A stretch of 64,000 bases of DNA from Asticcacaulis sp. UBA2476. GTDB lineage: Bacteria > Pseudomonadota > Alphaproteobacteria > Caulobacterales > Caulobacteraceae. The first letter of the stretch is position 1; every line of letters starts with the position of its first letter. The notes under the pieces were generated by a model that did no database searches, was not told where the DNA came from, and worked only from the letters and a program-made list of their open reading frames with translations. The stretch is from NCBI GenBank assembly GCA_002342035.1, contig DDPE01000090.1, forward strand, positions 186,001 through 250,000. Direction: 5' to 3'. A program made the position numbers and the translations under genes. This document shows, piece after piece, positions 9,756-18,029 of this stretch.

Positions 9756-10751
9756 TTATAAACCCTGATTTTTAACCAGCGCCTCAAAGTCGGCGTCTGT
9801 TTTTCCGCCGAACCGTATCAGGCTACCGCGCAAGGTAAGCTCAACCGCGTCGCGCACCGATACCGTCTTGGGTAACAGGCCACCCAGATGGGCCTTGATC
9901 AGGCCGCGCTCACGGGCCTGCGGTGGGGTGGTGAAGGCCGGATGCTCCAGAAACTGATGACGCACTTCGGCGGGCGTCGCCTTCCAGGTGGCGCGTTGCA
10001 GGGTCTGGATGGCGCGTTTCAGATTGAGTTCGCGCTGCATATAGGCCGCCTTATCGCCGCCATTACGGGTGGTCGCGGCTTCGTTCTCCATCCACACGGC
10101 TAGCGGCTTCATGGCCACATAGATGGGCTCGGTCAGGATGAAGGTGCGGATGTATTCCTGAAGCACCGCCGTGCAGGTGCAGGTGATCTCAATCGGGCTT
10201 TTTGTGTGGCGCGTCCAGAACAGGCCGCCATTGGAGACGCCAATACCCATGATCAGCGATAGCCGGAACATTTCGGGGGTATAGAGCCCTTCTTTGAACA
10301 GGTGATCGAGCACACCCTCAGTGCTTAAGGTCGGGACCTCGACATGGCTGTTGAATTCGGTGATCTGGTTGCGCAAGACCAGATTGACCTTGTGGTCGTG
10401 GATGACGGCAATATTTTCGGCCATAAACGCCGGCAACATGTAATTGTCATCTTCCAGCACGCAGAAATAATCGGCGTCGCGCGGATTGCTCAGGCTGAAA
10501 CAGGCATTGATGTTGGCAGACGCATATTTCTGCGGTTTGTTCTGAGTGTAGTGAATACGCGGGTCGGCCAGTTCGCGCACCACCTCACCCCCCGCCGCGT
10601 CCGGGTCATCATCGTAAATGTCGCACACCCAGTTGTCCCAGGTCTGCTGCTGCAATGAGGTCAAGGCGCGCCGCAAAAGTTCCGGGCGCTTATAGGTCGG
10701 CATCCGCACGTGGACGAGGCCAGTTTCAGGGCCGTCTGATAATTCCGGCAT
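9756..10751 (-). CDS. GT2-like glycosyltransferase
   Basis: 331 residues. The N-terminus reads VHVRMPTYKRPELLRRAL, a GT-A opening, followed by DIYDDDPDA near 44-52 and VLEDDNYMLPAF with EDD at 100-102 as the probable metal site. The C-terminal half has a conserved-looking VWMENEAATTRNGGDKA stretch. It follows the polymerase-type gene in the leftward group and has its own AGGA ribosome site. Relation to GT2 is clear from the fold motifs although the family is divergent; sugar specificity unknown. Confidence 0.75.
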   Translation of the reverse strand: MPELSDGPETGLVHVRMPTYKRPELLRRALTSLQQQTWDNWVCDIYDDDPDAAGGEVVRELADPRIHYTQNKPQKYASANINACFSLSNPRDADYFCVLEDDNYMLPAFMAENIAVIHDHKVNLVLRNQITEFNSHVEVPTLSTEGVLDHLFKEGLYTPEMFRLSLIMGIGVSNGGLFWTRHTKSPIEITCTCTAVLQEYIRTFILTEPIYVAMKPLAVWMENEAATTRNGGDKAAYMQRELNLKRAIQTLQRATWKATPAEVRHQFLEHPAFTTPPQARERGLIKAHLGGLLPKTVSVRDAVELTLRGSLIRFGGKTDADFEALVKNQGL

Positions 10752-10797
10752 GATGAAATATCCTTAAATAAAATAAACTCGGTACAATCAAAAATAA

Positions 10798-12144
10798 TCA
10801 GGTAACAGGTTCAGGCTCCGCAGGCGCAGGGGGCGGCGCAGTGGCTGGCTTAGGGCCAGGACGCAGGCGCCGGCGCGCGGCGCGTGATGATGGACGGCGC
10901 TCCGTGTCTTCCTTTTTCAGGCTGTAGACGCAAATGGCGTAAACCAGCATCGACACATCGCTGAACCCAAAGAAGACCTGCACTTCGCCGAAGCTGCGGT
11001 AAAGAATGAACAGCATGAACATGACGAAGAACATCTTTTCCGTCGTCGGGGCAATAATCAGCTTATACAGCGCGGCGATGAAGGTGCCGAACAGGATCAC
11101 CGTCTGGATCGCCACACCGATGATGCCGATTTCCACCGCATTGGAAATATAGAGATTGTGGAAATGGAAGCCGCCGCCGGATTTAACGCCAAACTTGAGC
11201 CAAAGGGCTTCGGCGTCAGGATTGCCAATCACCCAGTAGGCGCGGTAGCCAATGCCCAGCATGGGGTGGTCGCGGATGTGAGAAAAGGCGATGTCCCAGA
11301 GTTCTGTCCGCCCGGTAAGGGTTGGGTCCTTGCCAAAATAGCGCAGGACGCTGGCGAACATGTCACTAAAATGGGGGGCGAGCGCCAGACCGGCGACAAT
11401 GGCGGCCCAGGTAGCGAAAGTCAGGATAGTAATGCGCTGAATGGGTTTCCAGCTACGGGTCAACTGAAACAGCACCATCATCATAACCGGCGGCACGAGG
11501 CCCATGATCACCCCCGCCGACTGCGCTTTCAGCAGCAGGAACGGACAGACGGCCATGATACCGAGCGCTACGATCTTAAGCGTGAGCTTGACCCGTTTTT
11601 CGTAAATTAGCGCCAGTGAAAACAGAAACACCATGGCGATCACGGTCGCGAAGGCGTTCTTACTGGCGAAAATACCCTGCCAGGCGCCGGTTCCGGGACG
11701 CGACCCGAAAATAAGACACAGCGCCAAAACCATCAGGTTGCAAACAAACAGTATGAAAAACAGGTTGCGCGGGGCGACGCGGGCGGCAATCACAATGGCG
11801 ATAATCAGGGTCAGAGCCAACTGAAAGCCCTGTCGTGCGGTCACCGCCGGATATTGCGACCAGAAGATCGACAACAGGCAATAGACCGGCAGGATCAGCA
11901 GATACCAGTGCCGGTTCAGCGTAACCAGACTGATCTTGGTGCGGTGAAGCATCAAAAGCGCGCCAAAAACCAGAAAGGCCAGCGCCGCCCGCGAGGTAAA
12001 CAAAGGCTCCAGCATCAGGGACGCCAGACACAGGCAGGTCAGAATGATCGGAATATTAAAGCGCAGAATGACGCCGGGATCATAGGGGACTCTGCGGCCC
12101 TTATGCGCGCCTTTTTCCTGAACATCTTGCCGGGCAGCCGTCAT
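10798..12144 (-). CDS. O-antigen ligase / Wzy-type polymerase family protein
   Basis: 448 residues from the ATG at 12144, whose ATGA overlap with the upstream GT2 stop decides the start over an in-frame codon 81 bases earlier. About ten hydrophobic segments are followed by a long periplasmic loop with TGRTELWDIAF, HPMLGIGYRAYW and FHFHNLYISNAVE, the signature of the Wzy_C/O-antigen ligase family. The cytosolic tail is Pro/Ala/Arg-rich. It probably polymerises the flipped repeat units of the exopolysaccharide; ligation to another carrier is the alternative. Confidence 0.85.
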   Translation of the reverse strand: MTAARQDVQEKGAHKGRRVPYDPGVILRFNIPIILTCLCLASLMLEPLFTSRAALAFLVFGALLMLHRTKISLVTLNRHWYLLILPVYCLLSIFWSQYPAVTARQGFQLALTLIIAIVIAARVAPRNLFFILFVCNLMVLALCLIFGSRPGTGAWQGIFASKNAFATVIAMVFLFSLALIYEKRVKLTLKIVALGIMAVCPFLLLKAQSAGVIMGLVPPVMMMVLFQLTRSWKPIQRITILTFATWAAIVAGLALAPHFSDMFASVLRYFGKDPTLTGRTELWDIAFSHIRDHPMLGIGYRAYWVIGNPDAEALWLKFGVKSGGGFHFHNLYISNAVEIGIIGVAIQTVILFGTFIAALYKLIIAPTTEKMFFVMFMLFILYRSFGEVQVFFGFSDVSMLVYAICVYSLKKEDTERRPSSRAARRRLRPGPKPATAPPPAPAEPEPVT

Positions 12145-13433
12145 GACAGAGGTCTTTCTTCGATGTCGGCCGCAATGCCAGTAGGTAGATATCCTGCCGC
12201 ATTGACCGCCGCCGGTCCGTCGCACACCACAATCAGGGTTTCCGGATTACCGAGCGCTTCGGCATGTTTCCATAGTTCGCGGTATTTGGCGGCGTCTGTC
12301 AACAACGGCTCCGTTAAAAACCCGTCCGGCACAGTGACTGTGGCGAATGTATCAGCCCCCTGTTGCATGGCAAGAGCATTAAGTCTGCTGAGCGAATCCG
12401 CATCTGGCGCTTTATCGCACAGGATGAGGGCGTGAGCCTTGGTGCCGGTCGGGACGGGCGGTGCCGATGGCATGTCCGCGCGGCGGCTGCGTTCGCGCAA
12501 TGAGCGGTAAAGATTTCCAATCAGGGCAGGGGAGCGGGCCAGTATGCCAATCGCTTTAGTGATCTGCTTGGCCTTAATGGCCGCCACCAGTCGCTCATAG
12601 GCCAGATCGGTTTCCATGCCGTTCAGACGTGTTTCTAGCGCGGCCTGAACCGCCGCTTCAAACGGACCACAGTCCGCGACAAAGCGGTTATGATTGTCGA
12701 TCATGTCACTGAGGATCGCCTCTGACATGCGGTGTGAGATCGAGCCGCCATGGCGACGGTACAGATAGGTCGGATCGGGTACGACATAGCCCTTGCCCCC
12801 GCCCGCCAGCAGACGCGCGACCAGATCATAATCTTCGGCGACCTTAAGGCCGGTGTCGTAACGCAAATCACCCAGTCGCGCCCGCCGGATCAGGGGCTTG
12901 AGATAGCCCAGGGTCGGCAAGCCACTGCGGGCCGTATTGGCGCGGATAAACAGCTCGGTGGTCAGCTCAAACGGTTGGGTCAGTCCGTGATCCAGCATCA
13001 GAAACGATATTGGATGGCTATTGTCATCGTGAAAATGCAGCAGATCATCGGCCACAATATCAGCGTTCTGGTCGCGGGCCGCAGCCAAAAGCCGCTCCAG
13101 CCGCTGCGGGTGCTGGTAGTCATCGGAATCGACAATGGCGATCCACTCGCCGCGGGCGGCATCGAGTGCCCGGTTGCGGGCCTTGGCCGGGCCGCCGTTT
13201 TCGGGCGCTTCGATCAGCCTGACCCGGCCGTCTTCGGCCATAATGGCACGGATAACCGCCACACTGTCATCGGGAGAGGCATCATCAGAGACGATGATTT
13301 CGATATCGCGCACGGTCTGAGACAGGGCCGAGGTCAGTGCCGCGTTCAGAAACCGCCCACCGCGATAGTTGGCCATAATAATGGACACTAAAGGACGGCC
13401 AGTGACGGCGTGTTGGGCGGGGGGCAAGGTCAT
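12141..13433 (-). CDS. GT2 glycosyltransferase with unknown C-terminal domain
   Basis: 430 residues. The first 250 form a GT2 domain: VSIIMANYRGGRFL, VSDDASPDDS near 48-56, GGPAKARNRALD near 80-91 and IVDSDDYQHPQR with DSDD at 102-105. The last 120 residues (from about KAHALILCDKAPD) look like a separate alpha/beta domain I do not recognise; it is absent from the other GT2 proteins here. The gene heads the leftward polymerase group and is coupled to it by ATGA. It likely acts in the same exopolysaccharide pathway. Confidence 0.8.
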   Translation of the reverse strand: MTLPPAQHAVTGRPLVSIIMANYRGGRFLNAALTSALSQTVRDIEIIVSDDASPDDSVAVIRAIMAEDGRVRLIEAPENGGPAKARNRALDAARGEWIAIVDSDDYQHPQRLERLLAAARDQNADIVADDLLHFHDDNSHPISFLMLDHGLTQPFELTTELFIRANTARSGLPTLGYLKPLIRRARLGDLRYDTGLKVAEDYDLVARLLAGGGKGYVVPDPTYLYRRHGGSISHRMSEAILSDMIDNHNRFVADCGPFEAAVQAALETRLNGMETDLAYERLVAAIKAKQITKAIGILARSPALIGNLYRSLRERSRRADMPSAPPVPTGTKAHALILCDKAPDADSLSRLNALAMQQGADTFATVTVPDGFLTEPLLTDAAKYRELWKHAEALGNPETLIVVCDGPAAVNAAGYLPTGIAADIEERPLS

Positions 13434-13520
13434 CCTGATCCGGTTTTGTCGCAGATATGGGGCGACTTTAGGGCGGATGTGTTTACGGTCTGTAAACCCT
13501 TGCTGCGATGCGGTGGATAG

Positions 13521-14510
13521 TTAGGTTATGGACATGGGCCTCAACCCCAGTTCGGCAAACAGATGGGCGTCCGATCCACGTTCAGGATTGGGCGTGGTCA
13601 GCAACTGATCGCCGACAAAGATCGAATTGGCTCCCGCCATGAAACACAAGGCCTGAAGCTCTTCGCTCATCTCATTCCGGCCGGCCGACAATCGCACCAT
13701 TGAGTGCGGGCAGACGATGCGGGCGACGGCGATAGTGCGCACAAATTCTATGCCGGAAATGCCGCCCTCAATGCGCGCCTTATCGCCCAGAGGCGTGCCC
13801 GAAACCGGCACCAGATTATTGATCGGGATCGAATCCGGGTGGTGGCGCATGGTCGCCAGTTGATGCAGGAACGACACGCGATCAGTGCGGGCCTCACCCA
13901 TGCCGGTAATCCCGCCGCAGCAGGTTTTCATGCCGACATTTTTCACAGCCTCCAGCGTATCGAGCCGATCCTGATAGGTGCGGGTGGTGACCACGCTGTC
14001 GTAATATTCCGGTGAGGTATCAAGGTTGTGGTTGTAGTAATCAAGGCCTGCATCTTTCAGTGCCCTGGCCTGCTCCGGCGTGATCATTCCGAGCGTCGCG
14101 CAGGTCTCAAGCCCCAGCGCCTTCACGCCACCGATCATGTCCGCCAAGGCGGGCACATCGCGGTCTTTCAGATCGCGCCACGCCGCCCCCATGCAAAAGC
14201 GCTGGGCTCCGCCGTCACGGGCGGCCCTGGCGGCGGCTAACACTTCATCCACGGGCATCAGTTTGGACGCCTTAAGGCCGGTTTTAAAGCTGGCCGATTG
14301 CGAGCAATAACCGCAGTTTTCGGCGCAGCCGCCGGTCTTGATCGACAAAAGCTGTGAGAGTTGCACCTCTGACGGATCAAAGCTCTGGCGATGGACGGTG
14401 GCGGCGCGAAAGACCAGTTCCATGAACGGCATGTCGAACAGGTCAGCGATCTCCGCCTTTGACCAGTCATGACGAACTGAAACCTGAACGGGATGTGCGC
14501 TGTCGGCCAA
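13521..14510 (-). CDS. bioB: Biotin synthase
   Basis: 329 residues from a TTG at 14510, preferred to the ATG at 14531 because AAGGAG sits 7 bases before the TTG and would otherwise fall inside codons 3-5. The radical-SAM cluster motif C-x3-C-x2-C is at 62-69 (GGCAENCGYCSQS). YNHNLDTSPEYY, CCGGITGMGE and RLSAGRNEM, all typical of BioB, follow. It inserts sulfur into dethiobiotin to make biotin, using a [4Fe-4S] and a [2Fe-2S] cluster in the cytosol. No other bio gene is next to it. Confidence 0.96.
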   Translation of the reverse strand: MADSAHPVQVSVRHDWSKAEIADLFDMPFMELVFRAATVHRQSFDPSEVQLSQLLSIKTGGCAENCGYCSQSASFKTGLKASKLMPVDEVLAAARAARDGGAQRFCMGAAWRDLKDRDVPALADMIGGVKALGLETCATLGMITPEQARALKDAGLDYYNHNLDTSPEYYDSVVTTRTYQDRLDTLEAVKNVGMKTCCGGITGMGEARTDRVSFLHQLATMRHHPDSIPINNLVPVSGTPLGDKARIEGGISGIEFVRTIAVARIVCPHSMVRLSAGRNEMSEELQALCFMAGANSIFVGDQLLTTPNPERGSDAHLFAELGLRPMSIT

Positions 14511-14643
14511 GGGCTGTCTCCTTCTTTGCATTAGGGATTAGACCGAAATACCCCATAAGGTCAAACCCGGCAAAAGCGTATGAAGTCTTGCCAAACGTCG
14601 CGGACTATCCTTTGTTAACAACCTTAAGAGGGGGACGACCCAT

Positions 14644-15297
14644 ATGCCCAAAGGCCAGACACGGATTCCGGCGTCACAGCTTATTGACGAACTGGCGGAT
14701 GGCCTTGACGGCGCGCGGGTCAGTGTCGGTGACCTGCTGGCGCGCCTCGAAGGTCGGGGGATCGGGTTGTTGCTGATCATTCTGGCCCTGCCGATTTGCA
14801 TTCCTAATATTCCGGGCATTTCGACCATTTTTGGGTTCTTGCTGATCGGGCCTTCGATACAGATGATCCTTTCCCATAAAGCGCTATGGATGCCGGGCTT
14901 CGTCAAGCGCTGGGATTTCAAGGGCGATGATTTCCGCAAAGTTCTCAGGGCCTGTGCTGGGTTATTGCGTAAGGTGGAATATCTGGCGCGGCCGCGTTGG
15001 ATGTTTCTGACGCGCGGGTCGGCTATGATCTATCTGGGCTTACAAACGCTCATCATGGCGCTGATCCTGCTGCTGCCCATGCCGGGTGCCAATGTCATTC
15101 CGGGTGTGGCGGTGGTGCTGACCGGTCTTGCCATCCTGCAACGGGACGGCCTGTTTATGCTGGCGGGGCTTGCGGTGGCAGTCGGGGCCGTGGCCTATGT
15201 CTATTACTTTGCGCACTATGTCGTCGATTTCGCAATATGGGCCTATCAGGCCAGTGTCGGCTGGATCGAGCAAATCGCCCAAAATCTACCTATATAA
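14644..15297 (+). CDS. ExoD family exopolysaccharide synthesis membrane protein
   Basis: 217 residues. An N-terminal cytosolic stretch (SQLIDELADGLDGARVSVGDLLARL) is followed by four or more hydrophobic segments including LLIILALPICIPNIPGIS and TLIMALILLLPMPGANVIPG. The repeated LP-x-P-x2-PGI/V pattern is characteristic of the ExoD family (PF06055), found in rhizobia to influence exopolysaccharide production and alkaline tolerance. The exopolysaccharide locus lies just to the left, separated by bioB. The biochemical role of ExoD proteins is unknown. Confidence 0.85.
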   Translation: MPKGQTRIPASQLIDELADGLDGARVSVGDLLARLEGRGIGLLLIILALPICIPNIPGISTIFGFLLIGPSIQMILSHKALWMPGFVKRWDFKGDDFRKVLRACAGLLRKVEYLARPRWMFLTRGSAMIYLGLQTLIMALILLLPMPGANVIPGVAVVLTGLAILQRDGLFMLAGLAVAVGAVAYVYYFAHYVVDFAIWAYQASVGWIEQIAQNLPI

Positions 15298-15304
15298 ATT
15301 TGGC

Positions 15305-15326
15305 CATATAAAGATATCTTTATATG
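15305..15326. promoter_or_regulatory. Perfect 22-bp palindrome, candidate methionine-cycle operator
   Basis: CATATAAAG-ATAT-CTTTATATG reads identically on both strands and lies 70 bases before the ahcY start. A diverged copy lies ahead of metE at 40992-41013. Two genes of the SAM/homocysteine cycle sharing a dyad fits an ArsR-family SAH sensor such as SahR; the regulator itself is not in this window. Confidence 0.65.
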
Positions 15327-15395
15327 TTTATTGCATCGTCTCGTATCTGCCGTTATAAGGCAGGGAACATTTGAAACCATATGAGGCGTAACCCC

Positions 15396-16787
15396 ATGGG
15401 CGACTACATTGTAAGAGACTTAGGCCTGGCCGATTGGGGCCGTAAGGAACTGGACATCGCCGAAGGTGAAATGCCCGGCCTGATGGCGACCCGCGAAGAA
15501 TATGGCCCCGCCCAAGTGCTTAAGGGCGCACGCATCGCCGGTTCTTTGCACATGACCATCCAGACGGGTGTGCTGATTGAAACCCTGCAAGCCCTGGGCG
15601 CCGAAGTGCGCTGGGCGTCGTGCAACATCTTCTCGACGCAGGATCATGCCGCCGCGGCGATCGCGGCCAAGGGCACGCCGGTATTTGCCATCAAGGGCGA
15701 AACCCTTGAAGAATACTGGGACTATGCCCATAAGATTTTTGAATGGCATGACGGTGGTTATCCCAACCTGATCCTCGATGACGGTGGCGATGCCACGCTT
15801 CTGACGGTTCTGGGGCCAAAGGCTGAACAGGACGCGACCCTGCTCGACAACCCGACCAATGAGGAAGAAGAAGCGCTCTATAAGGTCATGAAGCGCTACC
15901 TCAAGGAAAAGCCGGGCTTCTATTCGGCCATTCGTGACGCCATCATCGGCGTGTCGGAAGAAACCACCACCGGCGTCCACCGCCTGTACCAGATGGCCCA
16001 AAAAGGTGACCTGCCGTTCCCGGCCATCAACGTCAATGACTCGGTCACCAAGTCGAAGTTCGACAACCTCTATGGCTGCCGTGAATCGCTGGTGGATGCT
16101 ATCCGCCGCGCCACCGATGTGATGCTGGCCGGTAAGGTCGCGGTCGTACTCGGCTACGGTGATGTCGGTAAGGGCTCAGCCGCGTCTCTGCGTAACGGCG
16201 GCGCGCGCGTCATCGTCACCGAAGTCGATCCGATCTGCGCCCTGCAAGCCGCCATGGAAGGCTATGAAGTCCGCACGGTTGAAGAAGTGGCCGCCCAAGG
16301 CGACATTTTCGTCACCGCCACCGGCAATAAGGACGTGCTGCGCCTTGAGCACATGCGCGCCATGAAGCACAACGCGATTGTCTGTAATATCGGTCACTTT
16401 GACTCGGAAATTCAGGTCGCGTCGCTGAAAAACTTCAAGTGGGACGAAATCAAACCGCAGGTTCACCACGTCGAATTTGCGGATGGCAAGAAGATCATCC
16501 TTCTGTCCGAAGGTCGTCTGGTCAACCTCGGCAACGCCACCGGCCACCCGTCGTTTGTGATGTCGGCATCGTTTACCAACCAGACTTTGGCGCAGATCGA
16601 ACTGTGGACCAACAACAAGGCGTATGAGAAACAGGTCTACACCCTGCCGAAGAAGCTGGATGAAAAGGTCGCTTTGCTGCACCTTGAAAAGCTGGGGGCG
16701 AAACTGACCACGCTCAATCAGGAACAGGCCGACTATATCAATGTGCCGGTCGAAGGCCCGTTCAAGCCGGAACACTATAGATACTAA
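15396..16787 (+). CDS. ahcY: S-adenosylhomocysteine hydrolase (adenosylhomocysteinase)
   Basis: 463 residues from the ATG at 15396, which has a GAGGCG 6-7 bases upstream and gives the family N-terminus GDYIVRDLGLADWGRKE; an ATG 15 bases earlier is less likely. The protein splits SAH into adenosine and homocysteine with bound NAD, removing the inhibitor of methyltransferases. Visible are the NAD-binding GYGDVGKGSA, the catalytic-site NVNDSVTKSKFDN and ATGNKDVL motifs and the C-terminal KPEHYRY that closes the neighbouring subunit's NAD pocket. Full family length. The palindrome upstream and the metE copy suggest joint control. Confidence 0.97.
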   Translation: MGDYIVRDLGLADWGRKELDIAEGEMPGLMATREEYGPAQVLKGARIAGSLHMTIQTGVLIETLQALGAEVRWASCNIFSTQDHAAAAIAAKGTPVFAIKGETLEEYWDYAHKIFEWHDGGYPNLILDDGGDATLLTVLGPKAEQDATLLDNPTNEEEEALYKVMKRYLKEKPGFYSAIRDAIIGVSEETTTGVHRLYQMAQKGDLPFPAINVNDSVTKSKFDNLYGCRESLVDAIRRATDVMLAGKVAVVLGYGDVGKGSAASLRNGGARVIVTEVDPICALQAAMEGYEVRTVEEVAAQGDIFVTATGNKDVLRLEHMRAMKHNAIVCNIGHFDSEIQVASLKNFKWDEIKPQVHHVEFADGKKIILLSEGRLVNLGNATGHPSFVMSASFTNQTLAQIELWTNNKAYEKQVYTLPKKLDEKVALLHLEKLGAKLTTLNQEQADYINVPVEGPFKPEHYRY

Positions 16788-16829
16788 TATCGAAAGTCCT
16801 TCGCTGTCGCTCAGTGTACTTTCGATATT
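16786..16829. repeat. 12-bp inverted repeat at the 3' end of ahcY
   Basis: AATATCGAAAGT (16786-16797) and ACTTTCGATATT (16818-16829) are perfect complements around a 20-base loop. The left arm begins on the ahcY stop codon. It precedes the T-tailed terminator and may protect the mRNA 3' end. Confidence 0.55.
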
Positions 16830-16836
16830 GAAGACT

Positions 16837-16868
16837 AAAAAACCCCAGGCCGATGGCTTGGGGTTTTT
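16837..16868 (+). terminator. Rho-independent terminator of ahcY
   Basis: Stem AAAACCCCAGGC / GCTTGGGGTTTT (one G-U pair, 5-base loop) ending in a run of T. It lies 50 bases after the ahcY stop. Confidence 0.8.
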
Positions 16869-16880
16869 GTTTGCAGATCG

Positions 16881-17021
16881 CCCCCTCCGTCTGGCCTTCG
16901 GCCATCCACCTCCCCCGCAGCGCTACGCTTGCAGGGGCGGAGAAATTATGCTGACTTCTCCTCCCCTGTTTACGGGGGAGGTGGCCGCGCACGGGGCTAC
17001 CCGTGCAGCGGACGGAGGGGG
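16881..17021. repeat. Mosaic palindromic intergenic element (about 140 bp)
   Basis: The outer arms CCCCCTCCGTC (16881-16891) and GACGGAGGGGG (17011-17021) are perfect complements. Inside them CCACCTCCCCC (16906-16916) pairs with GGGGGAGGTGG (16974-16984), and there are further small stems around GGCCTTCGGCC and GCACGGGGCTACCCGTGC. This nested layout is that of dispersed palindromic intergenic repeats (REP/MITE-like) common in Caulobacterales genomes. The right arm also supplies the purine-rich ribosome site of the next gene. Confidence 0.7.
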
Positions 17022-17022
17022 C

Positions 17023-17493
17023 ATGAGGCACTGGGTGAATTCTTTAGGTACTTCCGCAAAAACTGCATTAGGTTTCTGTATAGTAATAACTTTATTTGCT
17101 TTGTTGTATGTGGGAGGGAGGGCCCTGCCAGGGACTGGCTCGCTTGATATAAGGTCTAAATCGGACTGTATTCTGATGAGTAAAACCTATGAAAAGAAAT
17201 TTCTTCGAGAGAAAAACTTTAAGCATCTTTGTTCGCACTACGCGGGTAAGAATTCATATATCTCAAAATCTATCCCCTACATGAATAAGGACATCATTGA
17301 AGATTATTACGGTGGCCCGCTCTTAATGCGTTCGGTGGAAACGCCTCACTATTCCCTGTTAAGATTTAGGGCCAATGTATATTATAGTGACACTGGATAT
17401 GATCGAGAGAGTGGCTCAAGAGGGGTATGCCGATACATTAATCTTGGGTTTAAATGGCAAATTCTAGGCTGCCAAAAGCTCATGATTTCTTAA
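17023..17493 (+). CDS. Hypothetical single-pass membrane protein
   Basis: 156 residues from the ATG at 17023, whose GGAGGGGGC ribosome site lies in the arm of the palindromic repeat. One membrane segment (about 14-33, ALGFCIVITLFALLYVGG) is followed by a roughly 120-residue outer domain with four cysteines (CILMSK, HLCSHY, GVCRYI, GCQKL) that could form disulfides in the periplasm. The gene is clearly richer in A+T than its neighbours, hinting at recent acquisition. I do not recognise a family, and no operon partner is evident. Confidence 0.6.
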   Translation: MRHWVNSLGTSAKTALGFCIVITLFALLYVGGRALPGTGSLDIRSKSDCILMSKTYEKKFLREKNFKHLCSHYAGKNSYISKSIPYMNKDIIEDYYGGPLLMRSVETPHYSLLRFRANVYYSDTGYDRESGSRGVCRYINLGFKWQILGCQKLMIS

Positions 17494-17500
17494 GTAAACA

Positions 17501-17893
17501 CTAATCCTTCAACTCATTCGGCACCTTGCCGCCGTTTTCGGCCAGCTTTTTCATGACCTGTTTGTGCAGCCAGATATTATCATCAGCTGAGCCGTCATAG
17601 GCGCCGGAAAAACCCAGTTCCTCAGCCAGTTCTTTACGCGCCGCATAGCTGGAATCGAGATCAAGCAACTTCATCAGATCCACGATCGAGGTGCGCCAGT
17701 TGGACGGCTGACCATAGTCTTTGGCGGCCTGTTCCATGATGGCTTCGACATCAACGAGTTCCAGTACCTCAACCGGCGCAGGTACCACAGTCGGTGTGGC
17801 TTGCGCCGCCGCCGGTGCGGAAGGTGCCGCTGGCGCAGGCGTCGTCTTTTTCTTACCGAAAATAGCATCCTTGATTTTTGAGAAAATACCCAT
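17501..17893 (-). CDS. DUF3597 domain protein
   Basis: 130 residues. It starts with MGIFSKIKDAIFGKK, an amphipathic basic helix, followed by an Ala/Pro/Thr-rich linker (about 17-42). A compact C-terminal domain (VDVEAIMEQAAKDYGQPSNWRTSIVDLMKLL... with ELAEELGFSG and DNIWLHKQVMKKLAENGG) matches the DUF3597 pattern. The fold is helical and LysM is absent. The function of the family is unknown. It is transcribed alone toward the preceding orphan gene. Confidence 0.8.
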   Translation of the reverse strand: MGIFSKIKDAIFGKKKTTPAPAAPSAPAAAQATPTVVPAPVEVLELVDVEAIMEQAAKDYGQPSNWRTSIVDLMKLLDLDSSYAARKELAEELGFSGAYDGSADDNIWLHKQVMKKLAENGGKVPNELKD

Positions 17894-17918
17894 GATCCGA
17901 CTCCTTGGCCTGCGCGTT

Positions 17919-17955
17919 AAAAAAATGGCGTGTTAAGGGCAACCTTAACACGCCA
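17919..17955 (-). terminator. Rho-independent terminator of the methyltransferase gene
   Basis: On the minus strand a perfect 13-bp stem (TGGCGTGTTAAGG with its complement, 4-base loop) is followed by seven T. It lies 75 bases past the stop of the gene at 18030-18830. Confidence 0.75.
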
Positions 17956-18029
17956 CCACAGCCACATCTTGTGCGCCATCATCACAATATCCGGCGCGGC
18001 CTGTTTGTAAGGAACTTATCAGGGGGTGT

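Noticed and set aside
17932..17948. TTAA-N8-TTAA near the DUF3597 gene resembling a CtrA site
   Set aside because: Spacing is wrong and the sequence is the stem of a terminator.
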